Part shown: piece by piece, positions 1 through 26,112 of the stretch
Position numbering within the stretch: the first letter of the stretch is position 1
Layout: each line of letters opens with the position of its first letter
Source: Diogma glabrata
Taxonomy: Eukaryota; Arthropoda; Insecta; Diptera; Cylindrotomidae
DNA length: 64,000 nt
Assembly: GCA_963693315.1 (NCBI GenBank)
Contig: OY856186.1
Span: 286,332,930 to 286,396,929 of the forward strand
Direction: 5' to 3'
Translations under genes and position numbers: made by a program
Notes under the pieces: generated by a model
The model's database searches: none
The model's input: the letters and a program-made list of their open reading frames with translations, nothing else
Told to the model about the DNA's origin: nothing

Positions 1-40
1 CAAATTGAAGCAGACAGACTCGCCCTTTGTGCTAATGTTA

Positions 41-604
41 CTACTCCTCACACCGTTGGATGAGCGTTAAAGCATCACTTGCTATTATGAGGTTGTAGTG
101 TTTATTGTTGCAATACTTGATGAGTTTCTCTACCACTATTGGTGGTGTTTCGTCCTCATCCCCCGGGAAGCATGCAGAAACTAAAATGAATTTACGAAAT
201 TGACCTTGAGCAAGATGAATTTCTATTTGAACGGTTGTAAGATCTCTGCAGATAAATTCATTCAACCGAAATATTTTTATAATAAATATTTTCAGATGTT
301 TGTTGAAAAGAATCGCGGTTCTCGGTCTTTCCACATCTGAGAAATATATCAGTTTTCTATTTTTGTTTGACGATAGACCTTTTATTCTTTTACTGCCTGC
401 CCACCGTGGCTTCTGTATGAACGCAAGATCGTGAGCATTCTGTTCAATTAACCGGTTCATATCAATTGAGGCCATTTCTGATCTGTGCAGATTAATCTGG
501 ACGCAACTTAATTTAGGTACTAGAGATTTTTGTCTATATTGTACAGGTGTTCCGTCTAACTTAGAGTAAGCTGCTGAATCTGGCATTACCCTAGAGACAG
601 ACAT
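41..604 (-). pseudogene. LINE endonuclease-domain fragment
   Basis: A 187-codon open frame resembles the start of the apurinic endonuclease domain of an insect non-LTR retrotransposon ORF2. It has the opening pattern VQINLHRSEMAS, a later IQKPRW where these proteins usually read IQEPW, PRTAILFN, DLTTVQIE, and LIIASDALT in place of the usual CDAN. The frame stops just where the catalytic Asp-Ala-Asn segment should continue, and no reverse transcriptase follows before the window edge. A short tandem duplication sits at its start: the MSVSRVMPDSAA-like codons recur about 60 bases upstream as MSYSRIMPDSPA. I read it as a dead fragment of a LINE whose body lies left of the window. Family assignment rests on pattern memory only. 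Confidence 0.6.
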
Positions 605-1696
605 GGTATGTGTGGTCTGGTTTGGGTTAAGCTGGTGAATCAGGCATAATCCTAGAGTAAGACATGGTGCACAGTTTTGTTGTTAGTTCATGTGATGCGT
701 CTGGGTATGTATCGCTCACATCTAAAATTTTAGTGTTTTCCATACAATATTTATCTAAAAATATGGAGGTACATTGGTCAACCACAACAGACCCCTGTGT
801 TGTGCTAAGGCATTGATTAAAACTGAAGTGCGCCCGGTTTCCAGAGATCTCGGCTGAAATACTATGATAGTAATGACGAAGGTGGTATAAGTTTTAAATT
901 TTGTTTTAATGATTTTTTAGTTAATTTATATTTTATTTGAATCTACATATGTATAGTGATAATATGTTCTTCATATTTGTTTTAAATTCTTTTATTCATT
1001 TGGTTGATCTGTTTTGCAATGTCTGTTTAATCGACTACCATATTATATTATTCAGGCAAACTTTTACAACCGTAGAAGTAAATTGACTATTTGATTTGAG
1101 CTGATCGTGCTCGGGCTCTGATAGGGATGTCTGATCCGGGCCCTATCAGTGGGAGGGAAAGCCGAATTCGGGTCTTGAGCCCTAATGTAATGCAAGTCGG
1201 GAGGGTTTTTAAAACATTAACATCGACATTGAGATTTTTTCAAATTCATAAAAACGGCTTATACTTACTTGTCCATTCATCTCAACCGTAACGATTAATA
1301 AATTTAAAAACAAATCTAATTTAAGTGTTATAAAAAGTCACGAGCCAAAATAAACTTTTTTCATAACTACACCACATAATTCTTTAATTAAAATAAACAC
1401 CAACAAAACGAATATTTAATTAAAACTATTATAAAATTTGTTTGCGAATAAATTTTCTTTTATTTAAAAATTTTAAATAAACATAAATTAACGTATTCAT
1501 TATTCTTTTGTTTTAATGTGAAATACAATGTGTTTGAGTAGTTACTTTAGTGATATAATAGTTAAAAAGGAATAAATGATGTTTATTCTGGGTTGCAACA
1601 TATATTCGTCATATTCTCTATATAGTCTTAGCTGGGACATACAAACATATTATACACAATACTATAATAAATAAATTCAAAAAAAAAAAATTTAAA
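605..1696. other. Non-coding stretch with a GC-richer block
   Basis: No supported gene. Bases 605-870 read on the minus strand still look like degraded LINE sequence upstream of the endonuclease fragment. Bases 1105-1205 form a distinct GC-richer block (gctcgggctctgataggg onward) inside otherwise AT-rich DNA; its origin is unknown. The rest is AT-rich. A minus-strand AATAAA at about 1582-1587 could serve the gene ending at 1697. Confidence 0.5.
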
Positions 1697-3016
1697 TTAA
1701 TTATTATCAATATTACTATGCTCAAGAATTTCAATATTTTGTATCGGTTCCGTTTCAGTTTCATAAATTATTTGTTTTAGCCATTGCTGAACTTGAATCG
1801 GATGATCAATTAATATTTCAGATGTATTATTGTTATTACAATTATTATTTGGAATTGTTGTTGAATCAATAAAATTCATTTTATTTTTCAATTCAATATC
1901 TTTTGTAAGTAATATAAAATGTGGAATTGTTTTATTGGTTGATTGTTGATTTAAGAAACGAACATCATGATTTAAATTTTTATTACAATAAATATTATTT
2001 GGATAAGAATGCATCGTGGGTGTTTGTGGTATATTTTTAAGAAGTTTTGTTCCAGTTAATAATCGATTATAGAAATCACATTCAATATCTTCAGGATATT
2101 GATTTTGTTTTGGATTTGGTATTGTAGTTGTTGTGATGGTCGGTTTATTTGTCACAGAAGGAGCTGGTTGGGATATAGTTGTTGAGTTAATGTTTAATAT
2201 CTTATTTTCATCACAATTAATATCTTTATACGTGTTTATAGTTAAATGTGATATATTATTTAAATTAATATTCCCTGTGCAATTATTTATTGTTAAATTA
2301 GAAATATTTTTTAGTGATTTATTCAATTTCTCTGTTGAGGATTTTTGTGAGTTTGAATGAGTTGTGGATGAGTTTTTTGAGGACAATTTCGGTGATGATG
2401 ATGACGACGACGACGATGATGGCGTTGAAGACATAGAATCATCATTATCATCAATTTTACAATCGTAACGATAAGAGTTATCATTTCGATCCGTCATCGA
2501 AGTTTTATCTATTAATTCCTTCGATTCGTTTAATGTTATATTTATAATTGATTCATTTATAAAATCTGCATTTTCTTTAAGAAATATTTTATTATTATTT
2601 ATTAATTTATTTTTATTATAATGATCATGATTATCAGTTAAATATTTATACATAAAATCATGATCATTATTTGGACATATATAATCTTCGTTATGAATAA
2701 TAAAATCGTTTTTCAAAAAATTCGGATTCAATATATTGAAACGTCCAAATGAACGTATTGTATTCAACACATCATTCTCATTTTCACGTAAAAATTTTAT
2801 ATCATCAATCGATATTTTTTTGTTTTGATTTATTAATAATTCATATTGTTTTAATAGTAATTTCTCACGCATATCTAATGCTTTTCGTAAATGATCAAAT
2901 GATTCCTCAACATTTAATTTAAGCTATAAGAAATAATTTTAAATTTTTATTTATTTATTTCGTTTCTGACAATTTCTTACCTTTTCGACAGTTTTTTTGT
3001 TAATATCGTCCGTCAT
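1697..3016 (-). CDS. Unrecognised Ser/Asn-rich protein, two exons
   Basis: Two minus-strand exons: 3016-2981 (ATG at 3016, 12 codons, then a gtaag donor) and 2923-1697 (acceptor atag), joining in phase 0 to give 420 aa. Residues 1-60 are charged and predicted helical or coiled coil (KLKLNVEESFDHLRKALD, then MREKLLLKQYELL), in style like the coiled coil after TRIM B-boxes, but no RING or B-box is present. The middle is low complexity with a nine-Ser run and many Asn. It contains a short regular patch of alternating LTINNCTGN/LTINTY-like segments. The C-terminus has a more conserved-looking block (HPIQVQQWLKQIIYETETEP). Codon use is strongly AT-biased like the other host genes here, and the frame is intact, so I take it as a real host gene. 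I do not recognise the family. Starting at the internal ATG at 2872 would lose the phase-matched first exon. Confidence 0.72.
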
Positions 3017-3779
3017 AATATTTGTTGGTAAATTTTTCTTAACTATTTTTAATAAATTATGTTAATATAGCGAAAATATAAAGCTGAATATTGTTTATTT
3101 TCGTATAACTTTTCTTTTAAAACACAACATAAATTTAAACAAACTTCTCTGTACTACACAAAAATGAAAAAATTAAACAAAACTTCTTGTTTTACAGTTC
3201 TATCTACTAAGTACTAGTTACCACTAACTACAAACTTCAACTAAATTTATTAATTATTTACATTTTACATTTTTACCCCATGGTCTATACAACACATAAC
3301 ACAATTGTAATAAAATAATTTCATTGATAGCATGCGCTTTTCCTTTGTTGTTTTGTTGTTGAGTGGTGGGATTCTTATACTTAAAATTAAACGCTTTAGT
3401 GTCTTCTTAAATAAAACGAATAACTCTAAAATTAATGAATTTTATGATTCGTTTAAAACGGGCAAGCATTGGTGGAGTATGCAATTATGAAGTCATTTTT
3501 TATTAAAAGTGAGTTTTACAATAAGTTGAGAATTAGCAGAATTCATAGGTTAGCAAAGGTTAGCTGGATGGTATAGGTTGGGTAGGTATGACGTCTGTTA
3601 GTATGAGCTGTTTGTGTTGGTTGGTATCAGCCAGTTCTGTCGTCCGATAAATTATTTACCTGCTTTATTGTATCATGCTTGATAAAGATGCTGCACATAT
3701 TTCACTTCTCAGGAAACACTTTTACAGCAAGAAGATGACATAATAATAATGATATACTATGACATAAAAGTGATATATG
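3017..3779. other. Upstream region of the 1697-3016 gene
   Basis: No coding feature. It should contain the promoter of the divergent minus-strand gene, but no TATA or initiator can be singled out in the AT-rich sequence. Bases 3600-3680 include ttggtatcagccagttctg and a following tail; a similar string (ttggtatcaaccagttttg) occurs at about 10460, so this may be a short interspersed repeat. Confidence 0.35.
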
Positions 3780-6700
3780 TGACCTTGATATAATGGACGC
3801 CCCAGAAGCACTCGGAACCCAATTCCAACCGAGGACCATCACAACACGTTCGACGAAAGGTGCAAATCCGTCGCTCCATTTTTGGTAAAGAAGCAGCTGT
3901 TACTGGCCTCACTGCTTCGAACACTCCTCCTCATGGCTGGTATTGAGATAAATCCAGGACCAACTAAAACATGGAACTATACAATATGTAAAAACATCTT
4001 AAGAACAACCACAATATCTATTCAGTGTATCACCTGTAAGGAATGGTAGCTCATGCTTGTCATACATAAGCAATTGACCAAGAACTACACATCGCCATGT
4101 TGTCAAGTATCAAGTCTTAATACCAACATGAGCTCGCAGCAAAACACAATGCGATTGAACACGCTACCGGAAACCCCGAGTGATTTAAAAATTATGCAAC
4201 TAAACTGCAATGATCTCACGAATAAGATCGACGATATAAAAAACTATATGTGAACAATATTCTAGTTACGGTTCCTCAAGAAACCAAATTAAATGTAAGA
4301 TCTAAGATTATAGTGATAATTATTGTGATTATAAAATTACAAGTCTGAATAGAGGTAAGGACAAAGGTGGTGGTGGCCTTGCCTTTATCATTCACAAAAG
4401 CGTTATTTACCGTACAATCACACTACCTGCTGTACCGGCAACTGGTAAACACCTAGAACAACAAGGCATTATAATCAAATCCGGAAATAACTCATAGGAC
4501 ATTTATTTACTATTTATAGCCCATAGGACAACAGTTATTTGTACCAAAGACTGTCTAGCTCTCGGAGATTTGAATGTGCACAATGATCTATGGCACTCAC
4601 ACCAGAACACTTATTTACGAAGCGAAAGCATTGCTGATCAAATTGACGGCTCTAATTTTGGAGTCCTCAACGAACCACAACCAACAAGGGTAACAAATAA
4701 CTCATACTGTACTCCAGATGTCTACCTTGCCAGTATGTCACTAATGCCAATTGCAGAATAGAGTACAGAAATTGCATTGGGAACAGATCACGTACCGATC
4801 GTAACCACCTTAAGCCGTTCCGTAAACCAAATGAATTCCGATAAGAAGACATATATTAATTTTAACAAAGCGGATTGGGAAAACTTTACAAATTTGACTG
4901 AAATTGAATTCAGTAAGCAATTTTTACCACTTGACGCCCTCTCTGGGGAAGAACAATTCAGAAACATTTATAATAAAGCTAGGTAGAGCTCGCTATGTTC
5001 CGGGAATCAAAAGATCAAACCAAACTCTCCACATGAAGCTTGTATTCTGTCTACACACAGAGATGACATTTATAAAGCAGATCCAGCCGACTTCAGAGTT
5101 CTGAACCTGAATAAACGAATTAACAAGTTGGTCACGGATCATAAAAGAAATAAATGGAGAGAATTAGTGAGTAAATCAAACCTATGTTCCAGTAAAAGTC
5201 TTTGGAAGGTCATTAAGGGCCTAACTCATCCTCGGCAACCACAAACAATTGCATGATCTCCTTCGACGATATCCCAATCAAAAACCACAGGAAATGCGCA
5301 AACAAATTCAATTCTCAGTTTACAGAAAAGCAACGTTAACATGAGAAAGAGACCAGATCAGTATTAAGATTTAAGACATCTGAGCATACTTAGCACTGAC
5401 AACCTGGATATCATATTTTCCGAAGAAGGAGTAGAGAATTCAATAAGGAAAATTAAGCCATAAAAATCTATAGGACATGACGGCATCTAAACCATCAAGC
5501 TCAAACACATTGGACCCAAAGGATTGAACTACCTCACTACTAGACTCAATACATCTATAAATACTCTCCAGATACCAAATATCTGGAAAACGCCCGGAAT
5601 CAGTCCCATTTTAAAACCTGGAAAACCTGAAGAGAAGAAAAAGGAGAGCCTTACAGACCAGTATCCATCCTTTCATTGGTCGCAAATCTTATTGAAGCAC
5701 TTCTGCTCCCTCAGCTGACAAGATCTTGGAATTTGGCGCCACACCAACATGGCTTCCAGCGAGCACATAGTATACAACCACCGCGCTTCACAGAATACAA
5801 AACCAGATCAGTGATGGTCTGAACCAAAAATAACCATGTGCAAGAACAATATTAGTTGCACTCGACCTATCAAAAGCATTCGACACAGTGTTGCACGCTG
5901 CTTTACTGGATGATATCTTTAATACTAATTTGTCAGGCTTAATGAAGCGTTGATTGTGCAACTACCTCAGCGGTCGCCAAACATACGTTGAGTTCCATAA
6001 TTGGAAGTCCAAGTGAGAGTGCTAACACAAGGAGTTCCACAATATGGAGTTCTCTCACCGTCATTATTGAATCTCTACTTAAGCAGCTTACCTACCCCAC
6101 CAGAAGGAATAACCATCACGTCATATGCAGACGACTGCACGGTGCTTGCAACAGGAAGTAACCTGCAACAACTCACTAATATCCTAAATACCTACCTTAA
6201 TAATCTGAATGATTAGTTTAAAAGCAGAAAACTAAAATTTCACCGAAAAGTCTACTTGGACATGGACGAAAGCGTAAATTCAACACTAAGGATCTGCATA
6301 GACAACATACAGTAAAAAATCAGAGGCTGTTGGGGGTAACATTGCACCCACTGCTTAAATTCAATGCTCTGCATGCACAACAAGTAAACTCCAGATTGAA
6401 AAACAGGAATAATGCATTGAGAGCACTAGCGGGTAGTTCATGGAGTAAAGATAAAAATACCATAATACAAACTTAAAAAACAATATAAAGACCTATTATA
6501 AACTATGCTTCACCCATATGAACACCTCAAGTTGCCAACACTCCTGGAATAAGTTACAAACAACACAAAATGGTGCCTTACGAACCGCAACCGGGTGTCA
6601 TTGGATGGCCCACCGAGATCACTTCCACAAGAAATGTTACATATTGCCGGTCCGTAAACATAACGAAATGCTATCTAAACAATATCTACTGGGCTGTCAT

Positions 6701-7215
6701 GAAGAGCAACATCCGTGCAATGCACATCCGTGCACACCTTATCAACGATTGAAACTCCTAGAGACATAAGGAGGACAGCAAGATGCTTTCTGCATGATGT
6801 CAGACATAGCTAGGTTACTGGTCACATTGAAGAGTCTGGCTTAAAAGTACTCCACACCAAAACTGTTGAAGATGTAATAAAGAACTACGCCCCAAATCGA
6901 GTTCTAAATAGAAAGCCACCAAAAGTCGCTGAAGAGGAGGTTCAGCTACCTCATAGCACTAGATCCATCCTAGCCCAACTAAGATCCAGTTGGTCACGCA
7001 CCCTAAACAACAAGATGAGTAGAGTTGTTCCCGAAACTATTGACAAGTGGTCCCGCATGTGAGGGCACGCCGCACAATGTAAACCACCTATTCAATTGTC
7101 CTGATAATTTAACAAACCTGACGAAGGAAGATTTGTGGTACCGACCAAGGGCAGTAGCAGAGTCTCTGAGCGTTGACATTGAGCCGGAGAACTAGCACCG
7201 CACCCGTTGCTACAA
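3780..7215 (+). mobile_element. Decayed LINE (2A-like, endonuclease, reverse transcriptase relics)
   Basis: Plus-strand remains of one APE-type non-LTR retrotransposon, recognisable in order but broken by many stops and frameshifts. A leucine-rich segment ends in a 2A-like motif (3939-3962), followed by a Cys-rich finger (CKN... then CITCKEW), an endonuclease start (LKIMQLNCNDLTNKIDDIKN near 4185), the GGGGLAFIIHKS endonuclease patch near 4370, and DLSKAFDTVLHAALLD (reverse transcriptase motif A) near 5860. The catalytic box SYADDCTVLATGS lies near 6120. The C-terminal tail, an FNCPDNLTNLT patch then DLWYRP, lies near 7080-7200. The clade is probably within the CR1/jockey/LOA group; I cannot be more exact. 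It is non-functional. ORFs inside it are fragments of the same pol. Confidence 0.8.
3891..3965 (+). other. 2A-like peptide coding segment in the LINE
   Basis: Reading from 3891 gives KQLLLASLLRTLLLMAG followed by GIEINPGP (3939-3962). This matches the D/G-x-E-x-NPGP signature of viral and LINE 2A-like translational recoding peptides, with the usual Leu-rich lead-in. In 2A peptides the ribosome skips the Gly-Pro bond. Some APE-type LINE clades carry such peptides near the N-terminus of their polyprotein. The surrounding element is dead, so this is a fossil of that mechanism. Confidence 0.65.
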
Positions 7216-7285
7216 CAACAACGTTGATATAATATATGATCAACTATTTCTGTAACTGTGACGTTAAAGCTTGCGTTGTGCTATA

Positions 7286-7360
7286 GTGTAGAGCAGAGCA
7301 GACTAGGGCAGTGTAGTACAGAGCCGTGTAGAGCAGAGTAGTGTATAGTAGTGCAGTGTA
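7286..7360. repeat. Pentanucleotide repeat
   Basis: Fifteen consecutive 5-mers, mostly gtgta, gagca, gagta and gtgca variants, in strict 5-base register just beyond the LINE 3' end. The rest of 7216-7601 is AT-rich with no gene. Confidence 0.7.
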
Positions 7361-7601
7361 TATAATTATTTTACTTTAGAAGCTGCTGTGTGTCATCGAT
7401 TAAATGTTCAGATTTTTCTTACATCCAATTTTGATAATAAAACTTAACTTTATCTGTATGTTTATGAATTGTACATTGTGTTCCTTACACTAAATGATTC
7501 ATGTGTTAAATACATATGACCATAATCGCAATAACATGTAGGTATTCCTTGATTTGAGGTTATGATTATACATATAAAGAATACTTATGTTTTCATATAA
7601 T

Positions 7602-8197
7602 GCTCAGTATTCTGCTCGAGCGAAGCTAAATTTTAACAAGGTTTCCACAAAAATACAGATAAAACTGAAGCTAAAAAATGTGTAGAGATAAGTTTTGACA
7701 GTTGTCTGACATTTTAGCCATTAATCCATTTTCAGTCTTTTTTTCCTTTTAATTTGATCTACACACTCAACCTCAAGAGTATCATTATTTATTTCGTTAT
7801 TGGCACTCTCGAAAGCGTTTTCAAAATACGAATCATCTAAATATTCGGCTTCAAAATACATTTTGAAAACTAAAGAGGATAATTTTTTTTACAAACGCAC
7901 ATTTACTTTAAACACACAATTACTTTAAACGCACAATTACTAAATACAATAAAAATGTCAAAATTTAGCGTTCAATTTAATGTCTCGTGCATTTAATTTG
8001 CTGCGAAAACTGTGTAGACATTGTAGTAGAGCCATCTATATTACAATGCGCAAACTATCATTTTGAAATTATTTTCGCGTCGAGCAGCATACTGATCAGC
8101 GAACTCATTAGCAAAATTTTTATTTTATTTTTTAAGAGCTAAATTTCACGTCAAATTTATATGAAACTTTTAGCTTCGCTCGAGCAGGATACTGAGC
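7602..8197. mobile_element. MITE with about 30-bp terminal inverted repeats
   Basis: The ends GCTCAGTATTCTGCTCGAGC (left) and the reverse complement of gctcgagcaggatactgagc (right) are inverted copies and extend to about 29 bp. There is no coding capacity in about 600 bp. The flanking duplication is not clear-cut (taat versus ttaat), so the superfamily is undetermined. Confidence 0.7.
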
Positions 8198-8249
8198 TTA
8201 ATGTAATGATTAATTTATTATTTTTATGTTAATTTTAAAGTAACAATTA

Positions 8250-9304
8250 ATCCCTGGTTAAACATTCCAATTCAAACCTATTGAATCCTATTAAATCCAA
8301 TATAATTTCAATAGGATTAAATCGGGTTGAATTGGTTTAATAGGAGACTTCGATCTACCAATTAAAATTCAATCGGAATGAATGGGATCAGGAAAAGAGG
8401 TTCTGTAGGATTCTAATGGAAATTTCCAATTAAATTTCAATCGGAAATCAAGAGATTCAATAGGAAAAACGAACTTAAGCCGCTTTTTCAGTTGCTGCAG
8501 TGTGTGCGTTCACGTTTTCGTTCCTTCCGTAATTTTTACCCTTCGATTTTTTAGTTGATGAAAAATTTGCACAACGATTTTGTCGCCATCTGCATTTTAA
8601 AATAATCAAGTGTTTGAAATGGCTCATATTTATATTTACAACATGTAATAGCAATAACATTATGCATAACATCACGTTTTTATATTAATATTATATTCAT
8701 ATACAAACTATATAATCACAAAATATTCAGTACAATAAATTCTGCAGTTTAACCAAATTACAAAATTCAAGATGTTTGATTTGATGTCAACAAATACACA
8801 ATTTTTTTATGTTTCGGTATTTTCTCTTTTTAAATTGTAATGTTCTTATCTCTTTCTTTTTTTTTGTTCAGAGAAAAAGTTAAAATTAAACCAACTCTGA
8901 TGAAAAATCTGCGGCAGAAAAAATCACAACTTTTAAGAAATATGATTGGTTTAAAAAAAAAACTGAATGAAGGAACGCAAACACTGCAGCAACTGAAAAA
9001 GCGGCTTTAGAAAAAAATTAAACAATCTTATGAATTTAACAGGATTTAATTGGAAAAGATTTAATAGGAATGAATAGGATTAATCGGAATTCTGCAATGG
9101 AAATTTCCAATTAATTCCTATTTATATACATTTCCTATCCATTCCGGTTGAAAAATAAAATAGAGATATTTAACAGGAATGAATAGGATTGTATTGGAAA
9201 TAGATTTTTTGAATAGGAATTAATTGAAAATTCCCAATGCAGAATTCCGATTAATCCAATTCAGTTTTTTCAATTGGTTTCAATTGGAATGTTTAACCAG
9301 GGAT
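8250..9304. mobile_element. Non-autonomous DNA transposon with 8-bp target duplication
   Basis: Inverted ends ATCCCTGGTTAAACATTCCA and its complement at 9285-9304 are flanked on both sides by AACAATTA (8242-8249 and 9305-9312). An 8-bp duplication fits hAT-like (also P or Mutator-like) elements. The interior is built from many degenerate copies of an attggaatt/aataggatt motif, plus a second element (8478-9006). The open frames within are not genes. Confidence 0.78.
8478..9006. mobile_element. Nested MITE with TTA target duplication
   Basis: The ends AGCCGCTTTTTCAGTTGCTG and its inverted copy at 8987-9006 are flanked by TTA on each side (8475-8477, 9007-9009). A 3-bp TTA duplication is typical of PIF/Harbinger elements. 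It lies inside the 8250-9304 element and is therefore younger. Confidence 0.75.
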
Positions 9305-9409
9305 AACAATTACGAGTTTTTACTTTTGACAACTACTTTATATTGGAGAATTAAAAATATTAAGAGAACTTTTGTAATCAGTAATGTAACAGGCGTGTTT
9401 ATTTATTAG

Positions 9410-10260
9410 AGCTATGTTCACCACAACCCTCCCTCCTAGTGCCATAGAATGAAGGACAGGTTTTGGAACAGCTGTTTTTGAGGAATGGGATTAAATCTAA
9501 CCCTTTTATTTGATACAGTAGCTTTTGCGTCGCGTTGCCACGTTTCTGTGAAGGTTGAAAGAGAAGGATAGGATAAGCCGGAAGGTGTAGAATGGACATT
9601 ATCTTTAAAAGGCGAAGCCTCGTCTGCGCGGCTGAAATTAGTACTCGAACTAGGTGAGTTTTGAGTAAATCATTTGCAGATACTTCCTTAAACAAACAAT
9701 ACTTTGTATCTGTCGATGGAAACTCGAATGACCTTTACGATCAATAACGATGTCATTCAATAATTTTTATCATTGCGTCTAATGACTGGGAAGGGACCTT
9801 CGTATGGTGCTTGGAGTGATTTACGTTCGCGTACGTAAGAAGACATACGAACAAGACTCGAGAGCTTTGGAAATGAAAACTCTAGGAGAAGTGTGTTCTG
9901 ACGCAATAGAGGGACGAAGGTGATTAAAATTTTGTTTCAGTTGTGAAACGAAATCGGATTGAGGAGTGGAGTTAGAATTTTGGCTAAAGAATTCTCCAGA
10001 AAGACAAATATTAGTAACGTAGACTAGCTCTCCCGATGAAGATTGGAAATCTTCACGTAAAGTGGTTCGTAAACCGAGTAATATTGACTGACGGTATAAT
10101 ACGCGTCCAGTCCGTCCGGTCATAGTTCATGATAGCAGTTTTGAGGATTTGGTGCCAACGTTCGATGAGTCCGTTACATTTAGCATGAAGTTGGCTGAAA
10201 TCGTCTCGAACAAATTTTAGTATCGAATATAGAATATCGAAAGCCGAATTTTCTGAGAAT
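9410..10260 (-). pseudogene. Gypsy-type pol 3' relic (integrase C-terminus)
   Basis: Read on the minus strand this gives, in order, a degraded integrase Glu segment (KCNGLIERWHQILKTAIM, about 10120-10190), then LLGLRTTLREDFQSSSGELV, then TPQSDFVSQL, HTSPRVFISK, VFLRT, an APYEGPFPVIRR patch and VSIDRYK. This is the well-known C-terminal order of insect gypsy-group pol proteins. Frameshifts separate the pieces, and the tail (9410-9700) decays into an Arg-rich segment. No LTR could be identified. It is dead. Confidence 0.75.
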
Positions 10261-11794
10261 TGAAGGCCAACTTCGGTATGCCCATCGTTGATTTAACTTA
10301 GCTGGTCGATGAAAATCTCCTTTTTCGTTGAAAGGACAGAGCTATTTTACGGGTATACTTTAGAGATTTGTGTAATGACTACAGAACAACCTTCCATTGT
10401 GCGAGTTTATTGATGATAATGGCTTAGCTTTTCTGCACGACATAGATTTAAGATTTACTGATTGGTATCAACCAGTTTTGGTGTTGATTTTTTGTAAAAA
10501 TTACCAGTCACAATAAGCCAGCTTTTAATGATTATGCTTGATAATCATCAGAAGCAAATTTGGTGACCGGACTGAATGATTCCCTGAGCAGCAGTACAGT
10601 TATGAAAGCAGTTTATAGGTATAAAAAAGAAGACATGTTTTATAGGTATAAAAAAGAAGTTTAAGAAATCTGAAGTACTGTTATAAGATAGAAGAAAAGA
10701 TTCTCTACACTTCTTTACAACTATTATTTAAGCGTCGACTCCAATCTGTCAACTTAGTGAAAGAGTGAAAAAAAGAAGAAAAGGAAAAAAGAAGAAAATG
10801 ACGAGAGATTTCAGTATTATATTTAAGCGGAAAGGATAAGAGATGGCAGGTGGAGCTTAAAAATAACGATATTTAGAAAGACGATTCTAAACTATTTTTT
10901 CTACCTATACTCACCATACAAATGTCAATTAAAATTTCCACTCTGGAGAATTTAATTAAAAAAACCCTCAACGGTCAATAATATATCAAAATTGCAACTA
11001 AATTATCCCCGTTATTAATTATTAAGTAAATAAATATATAACAAAAATTTAACATATATTTTCGTTCTCGCAATACTTAATTGGCCGAAAAAAATAAGAT
11101 GTTACGGTACTTTTAGCAAAAGAAAATGTTTTTGTTGTTTTATAATTATATTTTGCTTTATTTTTATGTTAAAGAAGAAATGAATTTAAATTTTTTTCAT
11201 TTTTCTCTGAACAGATGCAAATAGTTTGCTCTTTTATGTTTTTTAAATTTATTATATGTATTATAAAATGAAATTCGTTTGTCGTTAATATAGTAAGATC
11301 ATACAATATCTGTTAATTTTTTTTAAATTTAAAGATCACGCATATTATGTAATATTATGTAGAATAATATTTTTAGTTAATTTAACTAATTATAAGGAAC
11401 AAAAAGATAACAAAATACAATTTACATTTTTTTGGAAAGAAAATTCTTTTAACATATACAAATAACAAAACTTTAGGAAGCATTTAAAAAGTCTTCATTT
11501 TTTTTAGTTAAAAATATCACAATTAAAATATTTCAAATTGTATAAATTATAGTACAAATAATTCTAGTTAAGGGTATAAAAAAGCGTATTGAAATTCAAC
11601 CTCTATACACTTTTAACTTATAAAGCTACAAAATACTTCAAGTATTAACTAATTTTTTTAAAATTTGGTTGAAAATTTTGGTAATCGATTATTTTATGTC
11701 TTTTAGTTTTATATCTAAATAAAATACTATAGATAATATACTATAACAATATTAAATGTTTATTGTTTGTGTTTTTTGTTGGGCTGGTTGTTAG
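10261..11794. other. AT-rich spacer downstream of Sms
   Basis: No gene or clear element is visible. Bases 10450-10560 share the ttggtatcaaccagttttg string with 3620. A minus-strand AATAAA lies at 11759-11764, about 31 bases after the spermine synthase stop, and is the likely polyadenylation signal. Confidence 0.5.
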
Positions 11795-25512
<13,718 letters not shown>

Positions 25513-26112
25513 CTTTAATTATTAAATTATTTTTTTATTCACAATTCACACATAAGAGATTTCTAATTTTTCAATCTTCAGAACGATGCAAAAATTATTC
25601 TAACTTAAAACAAAAATTTGTTGTGGTCGATAATTTCTATTTCGCGAAGAAAAATGGAATAGATTAGAGGAGAAATATTGGTTTATGAAAATTGGTTTGG
25701 GAAGGGAAAACTATTTGTTTTGAAAATTGTAGGAAGGATTGTTTTGCGAAACTTGGAGTTCTTTTAAGCTTAAATTAAAAATTAAATGTCAGCAAAAATT
25801 GTGCATCAAACAAAGATTAATATTACTTTCATAACGAGATAAACACATAACCATTTCGTTTATGTATTTGGTATTTCTATTTAACTTTTTGGTTTGTCAC
25901 AATAAGCAAAGTTTTATGGTTTTTTCTTATTTTTGATTGTTTGTCAAGAATGTCAATTTGTCAATCAATAAAGATTGTTTTGCGTTGTCTTTACTATATT
26001 TGCATTATTATTATATTTGCAGTAAATTTTAATACATAACTACTGATTTCTAATTATCATTTCGCAGATTACATGCAGCAATACAACGATTTGAAGTTTA
26101 AAGAAAAAACTC
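25513..26112 (-). promoter_or_regulatory. Upstream region of Sms
   Basis: About 600 bp lies between the Sms start codon and the first MITE. It must contain the 5' UTR and core promoter, but no sharp element stands out. No gene is visible here on either strand; the antisense frame 25323-25667 overlaps exon 1 and is a shadow. Confidence 0.35.
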
